A stretch of DNA of 64,000 nt. It comes from Datisca glomerata. Taxonomy: Eukaryota; Streptophyta; Magnoliopsida; Cucurbitales; Datiscaceae. The stretch lies in the NCBI GenBank assembly GCA_003255025.1, contig QANY01005060.1:1054001-1118000 (forward strand), in the 5' to 3' direction. Shown piece by piece: positions 1-12,151 of the stretch (the stretch's first letter is position 1; each line of letters begins with the position of its first letter). Below the pieces are notes generated by a model, which was given only the letters and a program-made list of their open reading frames with translations, did not search any database and was not told the DNA's origin. A program made the translations under genes and the position numbers.

Positions 1-1764
1 CAATTATATTTCACAAGTAAGTAAGGATTGTAAGGGATGACCCATCGATTGACTAATCTAGAGCCTCTAATTGTCATCGCTTGATCGTCATTTGGTCTCT
101 TATATATGGGGTATGAATTTTTCATAGGTAGTTTCATTGGAAAACTTTTTAGGATAATCATTTTTGCATGTTCCATTCTAGTCATACATCCGTTGTCAGG
201 ATTTAGGGAGCCACATGGTCCGTGCATTATATGTTTAATAACTGTATTGAATAAATAAGGATTATTCTTTTCATGTGGAAGTTCTGCAGATACAAAGTTA
301 TCAAACGATGATGGAGCAATTAGTTTGGAATTTGTGTGGAGTATTAGTAGGAAATGGGCATGTGGCAAGCCCCTTTTCTAAAATTCCACAACGTACATAT
401 AAGCTATTAGAAGGCCAAAGATTTGTTTTTTTGAATAAATCTAACTTTTAATCCTATAACCTTGCTCTGAATACACGAGCAATTAAATCGGGCCTATTTT
501 GTGGCTCTTCATTTGGTCCTAGTTTGTCTTTGATCTCCAGCCAATTCGGGTTACACGTCATCGTCAGGAAGATATCTGGTTTCCCAAATTGTTGTACCAA
601 CGCCATTGCATCTATATATCTTTTTCGCATATCACGGGGTCCGCCAATGAAAGATGCTGGAAGAATAATTATTCACCCAATCTTTCCCCCATGATGTTCA
701 CCATAATGGATGCTATCTATGATTCCTTGATATAATTCTACTCGGATCTGACTCTATTTATTACGAAAGAAATCAAGCATGGAACTTTCTAGTTTCACAT
801 ATATATCTACAAAATACTGTTGGAGAAGTTGACCTGAATGTAATAGTATCGAATTATCCAAAGGTCTTATTTGTAACTTATAACAATAATATTCACGACA
901 CGAAACATATCTCATTTGCTTTGTTTTTTTAGGTTTTCTTGTTCTTCGTAGATTAATTGTTCTTCGGAGCTGATTTGTTGTAGTTCAATTAAGTGTTCAT
1001 TGGATTTGAGCACCCCCATTCTTTTATTTATATTATTAATCCCTTGATGCCAACTGTTCTCGCCCAATGGAGAGAGTAAATGATATTGTAGTGGATCGTG
1101 GCAGCCAAAATAATATTGAACTCTATGATTATTTTCTGATTTTTCATGAATGATGATGTCTCAGGATACATTGGCAGATGAGGATGAATTCTCAACCCAA
1201 ATGGTAGCCACTTGTGAAGCAGAAGGAGCATTGTATATTCTTTGATCTAATTCTATAGCAGTATGTATACGAATTTGATAATTTTCTAAATCTGAAATAT
1301 CTTTGAGGTTGCGGAAGAATAGGCAGTAAGGATTTTTTATAGGATGGATGGTTGCATTCTATTAGAATTATATAGTCAGTCGTTCACTTAATGTTCTATA
1401 TCATAGACGTAAAGTTGTAAATATGATGGATGGTCATCTTTTGGAAGTAAATCATTTGTGTAATGATAAATTTGACCTTGTACTCAGAATGTACATATTC
1501 CTTTATTCCGTTGTACTAGTTTTTTATCACATACAACTCCAAATGATTTAAAAATGAATGTATTGTTATATGTGCGTACATCAATGTATTATTTGTTGAT
1601 GCTTCTCTTTTGTTATGACTTTGATTATCATCTTCATTAAATAAAGTGCATAAGTTTTTCCCTTTCTTTTTATTCAAAGCATATTGTTCTCTTTGTCTTT
1701 TACGTAATATCTCTTTTCTAGATTCAGGTAGTTGAGAGTATTTAGAAACAATGTTACGTTTCAT
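1..1764 (-). pseudogene. Helitron Rep/helicase pseudogene, N-terminal part (cut by window edge)
   Basis: Read on the minus strand, this is the N-terminal, Helitron_like_N part of a rolling-circle Helitron transposase. Successive conserved blocks appear in family order: a basic start (SRKEILRKRQREQYALNKKK near 1680-1730), VQGQIYHY near 1470, LENYQIRIHTAIELDQRIYN near 1230-1290, REYYCYKLQIRPLDNS near 850-895, GGPRDMRKRYIDAMALVQQF near 590-650, DIFLTMTCNPNW near 540-575, the HUH endonuclease motif GLPHAHFLLIL (HAH near 354-365), and HGPCGSLNPDNGCMTRMEHA near 160-230. NRWVIPYNPYLLVKYN runs into the left edge. Reading frames change near 905 and in several other places, and there are in-frame stops, so it is not functional. 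The catalytic tyrosines and the PIF1-type helicase would lie to the left of the window. The match to Helitrons is strong. Confidence 0.93.
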
Positions 1765-2110
1765 TATAAGATTTGAAAGGGGTAAAAAGTGTATAAAAGT
1801 AATTTTCAGATAAAATATGCGATTATATTTAACTGAATTTAAGTAAAGGTAAAATGTAATCAAACTCACAAGGTGGTGTATGAAACACAGCAAATGTTGA
1901 GAAGTTGTAAAAAGATATGTATATATCATATCAGAGAGAACACATCTTTCTTTATGAAGTAAAGCATAACAAAATGAATTTCACATCAGTTGCTTCCTAA
2001 ACATTGATATCAAAACAAATAGTTAGGGAAGAAAGATCCTAGACCAAAATTTTAGCTATGTCATGGTCTCTAATATATATAAACAATAAAGCATGAAATA
2101 TAAAAAGGGT

Positions 2111-2380
2111 GAACATCATTTACCTTAAGTACAATTTGTGCTCAGCAACTAAAGTCAAGCACCTTTATTATCTGCATTTGTAAAGTGAAAGCTCATTAGA
2201 TTCATGTCTATAAAATAATCAATAGCACAACAACATATTGGTATGAATAAAAGAGCTATGCTAATGAGTTATCACCAATTAGAATCTCAATTGTGTTCAG
2301 CAACTTAAAATTGCATTATCTCTCCCTAAAGTAACATTAAAAAAGTGAACATCACTATGCAGCATATAAAAAATTTCAGG
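2111..2380. repeat. Diverged segmental duplication, copy A
   Basis: About 260 bp here are repeated in the same orientation at 4531-4790. Shared landmarks in the same order include a 'tttgtgctcagcaact'-like start, 'cacctttattatct', 'aaaataatcaatagca', 'acatattggtatgaataaaa', 'gagctatgctaatga', and 'aagtgaacatcactatgca' at the end. I see no open reading frame in it. A minus-strand splice-donor-like AAG|GTAAAT lies at its left edge near 2118. It may be part of the upstream region of the Helitron or an older host duplication. Confidence 0.75.
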
Positions 2381-4530
2381 TGGAAGAGCAAAGTAAAGTC
2401 AATTAAGAATAGATCAATTGCGGGCAGTGTTTCCATGTCCTAATCCATGTTTTGTGAGAATTTCCACACACACAGTTTCACATTATATGCATGTATATCG
2501 TTAAGGGAAATAAGCAGGATGAAAAACTCGTGTTTGTAAGCTCGTACATATAATTAGAGGTTTATAAAAGAGATATTATTGTAGGAAAATGAAGGACTCT
2601 TTATGCTAGAAAGTAGAGAATAATACAGCCAATATAACTCTTTATTCATAATTCGGGTGGGAACCACAATGCTCTATTTTTTATCTACATTCATTAAATT
2701 AAAGGCCATCAGTTATTGACTCATTTGATAGATCATTTAACTTATCACAAGTCATAGTTACGAAAAATAGAAAAGCAATATGACTAACTTAGAGGGACAT
2801 TGTAATGACTCCAACAGATGGTCCTTGCATTTTAGGGGGCATTAGAAAGTTCAGCAAAAGACAATTGATTATGCCATTAGCTTATACCCTTCAATAAAAC
2901 AGAATGTGTAGTCAAATGTCTAGAGAACAAGTATATATACCAATTTACGCACCAACTGAGCATTTCCATAGTACCCAAAATCTCTAATATCTCTAACTAC
3001 CAAGTAGAGACAGACAAACGAAACTACTTCAGAACAACTCATGCGTCATAAACCTCCAGAAGACAATGGAGATAGGATATCCATGACAAAAATTCTACTA
3101 AAATATCCCTCAAGCATTAAAATGGATGATAATATTATACATAAGATGGTGTCTGTTTTTTTGGGCGGAACAACCGAAACTCGACATGAGTCAAAAAATT
3201 AATGGCCTAAGTATAATTCTTTGTTTTCTTTAGACAGCGTGTTTTCCATAAAAAAAGTAATAAAAATTATATCTTCTAATTGATTCTAATCCATAATATT
3301 GTATGCATTATTGGATAGGCCAAAAATTTAGTAGGCGTTACTCAACTTCAACTAAAGGGCACAAAGTACAGAAGTGCATCCAGCTAATATCATTGACTAA
3401 GTAAGTATTTTAGTATAGATTTAAATTTGTATGAGTTGCTCGATTCTCTATGAGATAGGTTACAACTACAACATAAACAAATTATTAATGATTTAGTTCA
3501 TAATACACAGACAGACATATTCTGATTGACGTTTTTAAGAATTCCTCATCTTTTAAAGTTAAATAATCAACAATTTAAACAGTAAACCCAATATGCATAA
3601 AAATGTTTTGAACAATACAACCAAGATATAGCCTTATAGAAGAAGTAAAGCACATTATAACCCACCAAATTATAAACAAAACTTATGAAATTGATGCATA
3701 TTCAAATAACGTTTCATATCAATTCATAAAAGCAAAAAACTCTCAGGGCAATACTCGATAACGTAAATTTTTTGGTTCGGTTATATAAAGAATGAATCTT
3801 TGAATATAAATCACAACCCAAATTGCTCTAAATCAAGAATCCAATCCCAAACTTTTTCTTATGCCAACTGAGATTTTGGGTTCCTTAATGCTAGAAAGCA
3901 AGCGACATGGCCATCTAAAAGACAAAAACTTTGACAATATAAAACTAACCTTTCCAAAAGTAATTAAACCTCCAAAGCCTGGAAATCAAATCTTAAAAAA
4001 CTTAAGGAAAATGAAGAACTCAAGCATAAAAGGGAAGCATATAAAAAAGCATGAACTATCAAAATTTAGAATATTGTTTAAACTTTTACTTTCAATCTTA
4101 ACTACAATCGACCAACATATGAAAGTCCATTTAAATAGTTGAGAAAACAATAAAAATTAGTTATTTAGCACTGAATGAGTTAATAAGTGCTCTGATATGT
4201 TATAACAATTGAAATTGGGAGATGTTTCAAATCTTCAATTTCAATTTCAATTACATCTACAAGTGTTATCGAAAGTGACAAAAGGTACCTCGTGACTATT
4301 ATAGTGAAGTTTAAAGCTGAGGGTATGATTGGAGACATTCTATGTTTGGAGTATTTATGCAGAGAAAAATGGTGATAAGAATGACTTCGACTATTTTAAT
4401 AAATAATAAACTATCATTTACTTTTAACTCCTCTTTATTCTCTGGTTTGTTTTCTTCATGTGTTTGTAAATCGAATTGAAATGGTCTTTGATACAGAATA
4501 AGAACATATACTTACCTCTTACAATTACAC
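2381..4530. other. Noncoding spacer between duplication copies
   Basis: AT-rich sequence. I found no gene, RNA gene or terminal-repeat structure. A 93-codon open frame at 3861-4142 is rich in Lys, Asn and Ile with no recognisable motif, and is most likely chance in AT-rich DNA. Confidence 0.6.
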
Positions 4531-4790
4531 ACAGCAGCCACCTTAACTATAGTTTGTGCTCAACAACTAAATTCGACCACCTTTATTATCTACATTTATA
4601 AATTGAAAACTCATTAGATTTGTGTCCATAAAATAATCAATAGCAAGCCAACATATTGGTATGAATAAAAGAGCTATGCTAATGACTTATAATCAATCAG
4701 AAGCCCAACTATGTTCAGCAACGTAACATTGTATTATCTATCCTAAGGTAACACTCAAAAAGTGAACATCACTATGCAACATATAAAAAA
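4531..4790. repeat. Diverged segmental duplication, copy B
   Basis: Direct repeat of 2111-2380 with many substitutions and small indels. The ~30 bp immediately before it (4505-4545, containing 'ttacaattacacacagcagc') are also repeated near 6950-6975, so the duplication history has at least three pieces. On the minus strand this edge reads as a splice donor, GAG|GTAAGT. Confidence 0.72.
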
Positions 4791-6939
4791 CGTATCAGTT
4801 ATAATATATCATCCTACTTCCATAGAAGAAGCAGACCATTCTACTAAAGCCTAACTTGATTCCAATAGTTTTTGATAAATTTTTTAAACCATCTAATTTA
4901 AGCAATTGGCAGTGATTTTATCACCCAGAAGCATTTGAAATGTAATTGAAGCATATAAATGTGTAGAAACTATCATATACATGATGGCTCTATAACCTAG
5001 AGATGTTTATGAAATGTTTGTCCTAAACATGAACACAAGAGAGAATTGTCTCAGCGAATTAAATTGACAATTGTAGAATATTCTCCCATTCCCCTCGGGC
5101 CTATATGCAGTAACTTGGAACCAAAATGGAAGACCACTTCGTATAAAGAATGCAGCAGCAAAGTATGAATGAGTCTTATACTTAAAAGCAAAGCAAGGTA
5201 AAACCTAAAAGCCATTCAAGCATATAATGGTCAAGGAAAAAAATACATAGAAAATATTAAGATCATTATAACCAGAAAACAAAGCTGCAATAGTTGCGTA
5301 ATTTAACCACATTAAGTGTGATAGGTTGAGGTGAAGGGCATTTGAAAACGAAGACAAATTACTAAATAAAGTGCAGCATCAAAGAATTTGACATACTTAT
5401 GAATTCAGAATATGTTGCATTTTCTTGCTTGCTTGTGAGAGTAAAATAAACGTCTCAGGCCAATATGGTAAAATAAACTACAAATGAAGGGGGTAACCAT
5501 AATAATGTAATTTTAGATAACACCTAATTTGAACATTAGAGGCTAAATACGGAGACAAAAATAATTCAGCTTTACGTATAAGTAATTGCACTGTCATTTT
5601 AATCAATATCTAGCTGCACTTCATGTATGATAATCAATAGTAACTCCATTTTCATCTCTTTTTTAATTTTACAAGGATTGGAAAATGCACCAAAAAATTG
5701 AAACAACATGTTAGAACATTCTAAATATGTATACTCAATCTATTGGATGTGCCCACAATAGAAAGTAGAAACATTAAACACTACTCTATGTTAAACGTGC
5801 TGGACTCATTCCTAATTATCCAAAGTGCACCCAAGAATGTCTAGGAGAGAGATGATGTCTCACATAAGTCCAAACATGCTAGCATAGGACTTAAGAGAGG
5901 TATTTATACGTCACAGTCCACAAAAGAAATAGACTATGCTTAACAAATGTCGTTGAAACCTATTCTCTCCTAATACTTCATAGGATGTGCGCAAAGCCAT
6001 GATAAATAACGATAAAGCATTCATTTCACTTGTAAACACAAGCATTTATTGTAGCCAGATGTAGGATATTTAGATCAAGCAAAGGACAAAAGACCAAAAC
6101 CAAATCAGTGAAACTTTTTCAACAAGCAATGATAAGAACTTAAAATTATGGCCAACATTTAGAAATTAGATCCACCATAGATATCAATTGCCATGTGTTC
6201 ATAAATGACCTAGAATAAGGTATAGAACTTCTTCAAGCTTTCAAATTTTTACTTTTCTCTCCAAATTGAATTGATGATAAAGTTGACTAAATAAATTCAA
6301 GTAAGAAATAAAAACGAATCTCACTTGAAAACAATAAATAGAGCTTAGTTTCTATAGTTGGAAATTCCTATTTGATATAACTCTGAATTCATAACTACTT
6401 ATTAATTAAAAAAATATATCCATAACTATAGGACTTGAAAACAGAATCTCACAAAGAATCAATCTTACTTACCACCAACACTTCAAAACTAACTTTGACA
6501 GAATTTTGAAGTAGAAAATATATTGAACTCCTTAATATGCTTCTATATGAGTTTGATAATACTCTTTAATAAAAGATTGGCGAGAACATAGAAATAAATA
6601 TCTAGTAATTCCCTCCCTAAAAAGAATTTTTAGATAGCTCTATCAGGATCATTTACAAGCCTTAACAAAAAAACTAACTCATCATTTCAAATGATAAGAA
6701 CAAGAAAGAGCAGTAAAATCATGCCATTTTTTTACAAAAGAATTCATGTCATTTGAACTTGTGAGACGCAGCATAAATAGTTGTAAATGAAGAGCCAATT
6801 CTGAAAGATAGAGAAAGATTAAAGAGAGGAGAAGAGAAGCACAACACACCCCAAACAACAAAGAACCAAACACAATGTAGATTGTCAAACATGATACCTA
6901 TATATATAGAACAATCGAACGAACAAAACAAAAAAAACA
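4791..6939. other. Noncoding spacer, no gene seen
   Basis: AT-rich sequence without a coding frame I can support, RNA gene or clear repeat end. Two overlapping short open frames on the minus strand near 6682-6955 are hydrophobic and unrecognised. I treat them as chance. Confidence 0.6.
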
Positions 6940-6985
6940 TCATTACCTCTAACAATTACACATAGCAGCTAACCTGAACGCATTC
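6940..6985. repeat. Short third copy of the duplicated segment's edge
   Basis: The motif 'acaattacacatagcagct' here matches 'acaattacacacagcagcc' at about 4519-4539. Both are preceded by CATTACCTC/CTTACCTC, which on the minus strand is a conserved GAG|GTAA splice-donor-like boundary. Beyond this the two sequences part. Confidence 0.5.
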
Positions 6986-7945
6986 AACCGCAGGCTGAAT
7001 GCACGTTACTGTCTCGTACTGTGAAAGTGAGCAACCTGAATCCATCACCCGAACGCACACGGCCGCCCATGGAGCTCAAAGATTTCGTAGCTCTGCAACA
7101 CCTCTACAAAAGGAACCTACGAAAAATAGGTTGCACAAGTGTTAAATCAATATGAAAAGGCATAAGAAAAAAAAATTATAGGATGAAGATCATCAACAAC
7201 AGGAAGCTAGAAGCACCTAGCCTGTACATGTGTTTTATCAGGACAAAAAAGCATAATGAAAAAGATAAAAATAGAAGGATTAAGATTATCCTCACCCCTT
7301 ACTCTCATCGAAAAGCAGCCGCAAAGTTTGAACCTCACCATTCGACGTAGGGGCTCCGTTGACTATGATAGACTCTCCATCAAAAAAACCTAGGATCATT
7401 GCCGGATAGTACGTAGCATGACGTGGAGAAGCCCTTCAACCGGTGGCGAGATCACCGAGAAGGTTGAACAGTTTCTCCCATGGTGCCCCCCACCTTGTAA
7501 AAGAGAAGTCTCGAAATCCTCTCTCTCTTTGTCGTGTGATCGGTCAACTACCATTAAACCACAATCAACGGCTCAGATCGACCAAATCCAACGGTTGAGA
7601 TGCCATCAAAGTAACCACACAGACGTCCAAGGTCGAATCAACCCCACCCAAAAATCTAAAACACATCTACGACTCAGATGACAGAGATCCAACGACTTAT
7701 AAGTAGTCAACGTTTACCAACAACAAAATGACCCATAAAACCCTCCTTCAACCTAATATTACAATCTAATATCCATACCACCAACCCATTCAAATCTATC
7801 ATGGAAATTAACTCATATGGCAGGGAGAGGGACAAGCTAGACATTTCCAGCCCAAGGAGCTAGAAAACCACTTTTCTACAAGAGTAAGATAATGCAGACG
7901 GGAAATCTTTGTTTATTTAGATCCGCACTAGAATTTTGTCAGAAC
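6986..7945. other. Less AT-rich noncoding stretch before the coiled-coil gene
   Basis: This stretch is visibly less AT-rich than its left neighbour, especially 6990-7660. An open frame at 7418-7681 shows no family features. The region may hold the left end of upstream transposon material and the promoter or leader of the coiled-coil gene, but I can fix neither boundary. Confidence 0.4.
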
Positions 7946-8046
7946 TGAAAACGTGTCAAGCGGGTATATACCTTTGTGCCAGCTCTTCATTTCTGAAGGA
8001 CCTTTTACGCTCTTTTTGCTTAATCCTATCGAATTCTCCTTCTATC

Positions 8047-8346
8047 CCCCAGCTCAACCTGCTTTGTTGTGTTCCGGCGCTTTCGCCTATTCTCTGTGAG
8101 TCTTCGCTTTTGCTTCTACTGCTGAGCTACCTTTTGGTCTTTCTGCTCTGTATCTTCTTGATCTGCTTTCTCAATGGCACTTATGTTCTTGGTTTATCCC
8201 CAGCTCAACCTGCTCTGTTGTGCTCCGGCGCTTTCGCCTATTCTCTGTCAGTCTTCTTTTCTGCTTCTACTGCTGACTTTACCTTTTGGTCTTTCCGCTC
8301 TGTATTTTCTTTACCTGCTTTCTCAATGGCACTAATGTTCTTGGTT
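8047..8346. repeat. Two-copy tandem repeat, period about 151 bp
   Basis: Copy 1 (about 8047-8197) and copy 2 (about 8198-8346) share 'cagctcaacctgct', 'tccggcgctttcgcctattc', 'ccttttggtctttc', and 'ctttctcaatggcact' in the same order, with only scattered differences. They sit in CT-rich DNA that resembles the leader of the downstream coiled-coil gene. An open frame runs through both copies (7936-8415), but its Leu/Ser/Phe-rich product looks like translated CT-rich leader, so I do not call it a gene. Confidence 0.85.
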
Positions 8347-8918
8347 TATCGATACTGGTTTCTAACAGTTAAATGCCCTTTCTCTGTAAAGATTCTGTTT
8401 ATTGAACGATTTTAACTTGTGGGCTGTGCTTTTTATTTATAAGGGTAGTGTAATCTCCCATCACCTTGCACTGGTTTCTTTTGTTTACTTGATTCCATTA
8501 TTGGGCATATTTCATTTAGCTGCTATAGAATCTTCTAAGAACTTAACCTAGATTATCTTATTTCTTCCACTTTGGCCAGAGCGTTTCTAGTTTAGCAATG
8601 TGGTCAAGCCATTGACTCTTCCGTTCTTCTGGTCCATCCGATTATCTGAGAAGTTAGTAAATGCTAGATTTATTGTCCTAATGTCTTTCTTCTAGTCGAG
8701 TATTTGTGTCTTACCCTTAGGTAATCAAGGCGTTTGGTAGAATCTAAGATTAGTATCGCAATTTCTATTGCTATTCTTACTTGGTAGTGATAGTTCATTT
8801 TAGATTTTCTTGGCTTAATTTTGCTTGAATTTTCCCTTAATTTTCTCACTTGTACTTGTACATTTAACAGTGTTCTTATATAATGAAAAGTTAAAACCTT
8901 TTCCAAACAATCTTATTT

Positions 8919-9135
8919 TCTTCGTGGTGTCATAGCAGATCATTTCCGGAGGCCTTAAGTTCAAACCCTGCATCAATATTATTCACCCTCATTTAAGATT
9001 AAGTTTTCAAGGTGTTAAGCCCATTAATAAAAATGAAAGTTCAGGCTTACATGTGAGGATGAGTGTTAAGAAATCATTTGAATGATTAAATTTGTATTAA
9101 TCCAATAGTTTAAGCTATTTGCTAATTTAACACTC
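8919..9135 (+). repeat. Dispersed repeat with tRNA-like head (SINE candidate)
   Basis: The head reads 'tggtgtcatagcag', followed by 'ttaagttcaaaccctgcatc', which resembles a Pol III B-box (GGTTCGANTCC). A body with 'ccattaataaaaatgaaag' and 'tacatgtgaggatgag' follows. It lies just upstream of the probable 5' leader of the coiled-coil gene, perhaps within a leader intron that ends at a TTTGTGCAG acceptor near 9152. Assignment to SINEs is inference; an LTR or MITE fragment is possible. Confidence 0.35.
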
Positions 9136-9209
9136 TCCCCCATATTTGTGCAGGGTACGGTATGTAGCTTAGCTAGGATTAGGAACGTACTGATATTGGT
9201 GCATATAAA

Positions 9210-12151
9210 ATGGCATTGCTCGCGGATTTCATAATGGGTATAATTATCTTGGTGATGCGCCTCCTCTGTCTCTCCAAAATGGCATGTTGGTTTGGTTTGG
9301 AGACCTGTTTTATTGTCACGCACACTTGGTTCGAACTAGTGAGGACCTCTATCAGTATTCATATGGATATAGTTTGGAGGATTTTGGTTTTGATATATGC
9401 ATTCATATCTTTTCCTCGAAGAGTTTTGACTGCTTTACAAAGGGAGAGGCAGGTCAGTCTTGTTCCTTCTTGCCTGGTCTTTCATTTCAGATTGCTCATC
9501 CATCAGTTTTGATTGATTTCTCATGAGTTATGCCAAAATTTTCTAGTTCCGTGGCGGAGGAGAAAGTAAAATTTGAACTGCTTAACTAGCTAAAGGTCTA
9601 AAGAAAATTGTTATGTTGGTCTAGAAATTCTCTCTTGGCTCAGGCGTATAATTGTCTGTGTCAGTTTCTTGAAGTCTTTTGCATCTTTTCCATGATTTTG
9701 TTGTCTAGTAATTAGAATGGTTGTCAAAATATTTACAGTAGGCTGTGTAATGTGCTGTTGTTTTTCATTTAAATCATCATTATAGTATTGACATAAGTCA
9801 GCTTGTTACAATGACTTTTTTAATGCAGCTTGAAGTATATCTGCAAGACATGCAGATTGAGATGGAGAATCTTGTGTGGGATAAAAAGGAACTCGAAAAG
9901 CATCTCCAAACTGTCATCAAAGAAAATAAGATGATGCAGCTAATATTAGGAGAACTAGAAGAAGAGCACAATGAGGCGATTACCAAAATTGAACTCTTAG
10001 AGCATGAGGTAATGATCCATCGCTTTTCCATATTATCTTGGGTAAAAGCCACTGGAGCCCCCTGAACTCTGGGTCTCTAGCACTTTAGTCCCAAAACTTT
10101 GAAATTGAAATTGGACAATTTAGTCCCTTAACTTTCAAAATGTATACCTTTGGTCCCTAAATCAACGCTTGTTACGTTAATTAACAGGAAAGGGCACGAA
10201 CGGCAAACTTGTGCTCATTTTGGGACCACTGGAACCTCCTGAGCTTTTGTCGTTCGACACTTTAGTCCCAAAACTTTTATAATAGATACTTTAATCCATT
10301 AACTTTCAAAACATATTCCCTAAAGTTCCAAATTAAATGCTCGTTGCTTTGGTTAGCATCAACCTAGATTGCATTTGCAAAATTCGTTTATTCCACTTGC
10401 TTTAACATCCACGATATAATCTGTTTATTTGGTATGGTAAAAATGGAGGAAGCAGTATATTTTTGTGGCAGCTGGAATCTCGGCTTTCAAATTCCATCGC
10501 TCTCTCTCCTATCAGGTAGGCTCGAATATGTGCAATTTGATCGCACGTCCACCTGGATCTATACGGCTGTGAATAATTGCTCTAGGAAATCATTGCCAGT
10601 GAATTGTAGCAGAGGGGTGATGAGGGAGATTGTTTAGTTGGGATGTTAGAGTATATTTTTTGAAAGTTAAGGGACTAAAGTGTCGGTTTCTAAAGTTTGG
10701 GGATTAGTGTCACGCGGCCTAAGTTCAGGAGGTTCAATGGCTTTAAAAGTAGGTCATGTGCCAGGCACGTCTATTATCCTGTTAATTGAAGTAACAAATG
10801 ATTATTTAAGGACAAAGGGTATGCGTTTTGAAAGTTAAATGACTAAAGTGTACAATTTTAAAGTTTTGCGACTAAAATGTCTAGAGACCCAAAGTCAAGG
10901 GGACTGCAATGACTATTTTTGTTAATTGTTCAAATTAGTTTAAAGCTTGTATTTATGTATATCAGCAACGTGTTGACGTATAAAATTGTGATTGTGCCAT
11001 TACTGAAGTTTATTTTGTTTATAGTTGTTCTGATTTTTATTATGTTGTTGCGGAACTTTTGTGACTTCTGAAAATGTCTACTTTGCAACACTTCATGGGT
11101 TGACAAAAACCATTCTAGACATCAGTCAATTGCTTTAACAATGTTATGCAAAGGAGTAGATTGGGTCTTACTTATCATTTAGCTCACATCTCTTTCAATT
11201 TCTAAAAAATCTTAACCATAACTTGATCTGTTAGCAATATTGCGTCGCCTGAGTCAGTAAAGGATTAGCCTGTGGATGGATGCTGCTGCTCTGAAATTAT
11301 TTATAACGTTGAACTGTTTCAGTTGAAAATATGCTTCTACGAAAAAGCCTGAATTTTGACTGACCACATACATGTGAGTGTAAAGGTTTAAGTTGAGCGA
11401 TGCAGTAGCTGTTACTCAGTCCTTTTAAGTTGGTATTTGGTTAAATTCTCGAACTTGCTTGCTGTTTGTCTCATTTTGTTGCGTTATCATGCTTCACCAT
11501 TGTGATACAAACTATGTGTGGTCAGCCATTGTACTCGTGAATTATGTGGTGTCACAGTTGCAGGATTTAAAATATGAAAGTCCACATCTGACGGAAATTC
11601 AGGGTAAGCTATTCTGGAGTCATAAAGGTCAAGATGATACAACTCATCTCCAAACTGGTGCTATTAACAAGTACAACATTCCTTATGGAAACCGCGACTT
11701 ATTTCAAGACTCTCTGATGCAAAAAAGCAATTCAAAATCCGGAACAAAGACCAGTGGTATCCATTCTATGAAGTCTGAAGTGATTTCAATGTCTCCAGAA
11801 ACATACGAAGCGGTCGACGAAAGCAGGGAGTTTGCAATTTCACGTAGTACTTTCAGTGCAATATTATCGCTATTGGTCGGTGTGATTGTGTGGGTAGCTG
11901 AAGACCCTTGCATGCCTCTCGTCATAGCTCTATTCACTGTAGTGTGCATGTCTATGAAGAGTGTAGTGCAATTCTTCTCCACCATAAAAAACAAACCTGT
12001 TTCTGATGCTGTTGCTCTCTTAAGCTTCAACTGGTTCTTACTAGGCATGCTCGCTTACCCCACATTGCCGAAGGTTAGCCAGTTATTGGGTCCACTTGTG
12101 AAGCAGCGAGTGAGCTCGCTCGGTCTGTCAAACAACATGGTTTTAACTTAA
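9210..12151 (+). CDS. Membrane-associated coiled-coil protein of unknown function (three exons)
   Basis: Three exons join in phase 0: 9210-9452, 9829-10008 and 11558-12151, giving 338 residues. Boundaries are CAG|GTCAGT at 9452, TAATGCAG| at 9828, GAG|GTAATG at 10008 and GTCACAG| at 11557; an alternative acceptor six bases on, at 11563, also keeps frame. Residues 1-70 are hydrophobic with two or three possible membrane segments. Residues about 72-150 are heptad-rich coiled coil (LQRERQ joined to LEVYLQDMQIEMENL). A polar linker follows, then membrane segments near 238-272 (FSAILSLLVGVIVW and PLVIALFTVVCM) and 291-309 around ALLSFNWFLLGMLAYPTLP. It resembles a conserved plant family I know only as uncharacterised coiled-coil proteins. 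The start at 9210 (AAAATGGC) precedes the hydrophobic N-terminus; upstream leader exons are likely. Stop TAA at 12149-12151. Confidence 0.82.
10043..10918. mobile_element. Foldback/MITE-like element in intron 2 of the coiled-coil gene
   Basis: The left arm (about 10043-10345) and right arm (about 10637-10918) are inverted copies of one another over roughly 280-300 bp, around a unique centre of about 290 bp. Each arm holds two tandem, diverged copies of a unit built from 'actttagtcccaaaactttg', 'tagtcccttaactttcaaaa' and 'cactggagccccctgaac'. No transposase is encoded, so it would be non-autonomous. I could not find a convincing target duplication. It lies wholly inside the intron and would be spliced out. 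The arms could fold into a long hairpin in the pre-mRNA. Confidence 0.85.

Noticed and set aside
3861..4142. 93-codon Lys/Asn-rich open frame
   Set aside because: AT-rich chance frame without motif or neighbouring splice evidence.
7936..8415. A 159-codon open frame
   Set aside because: It runs through a 151-bp tandem duplication in CT-rich DNA. The product is a Leu/Ser/Phe mixture without conserved features, more likely leader sequence of the coiled-coil gene.
11704..12048. 114-codon open frame on the minus strand
   Set aside because: Antisense shadow of exon 3 of the coiled-coil gene.
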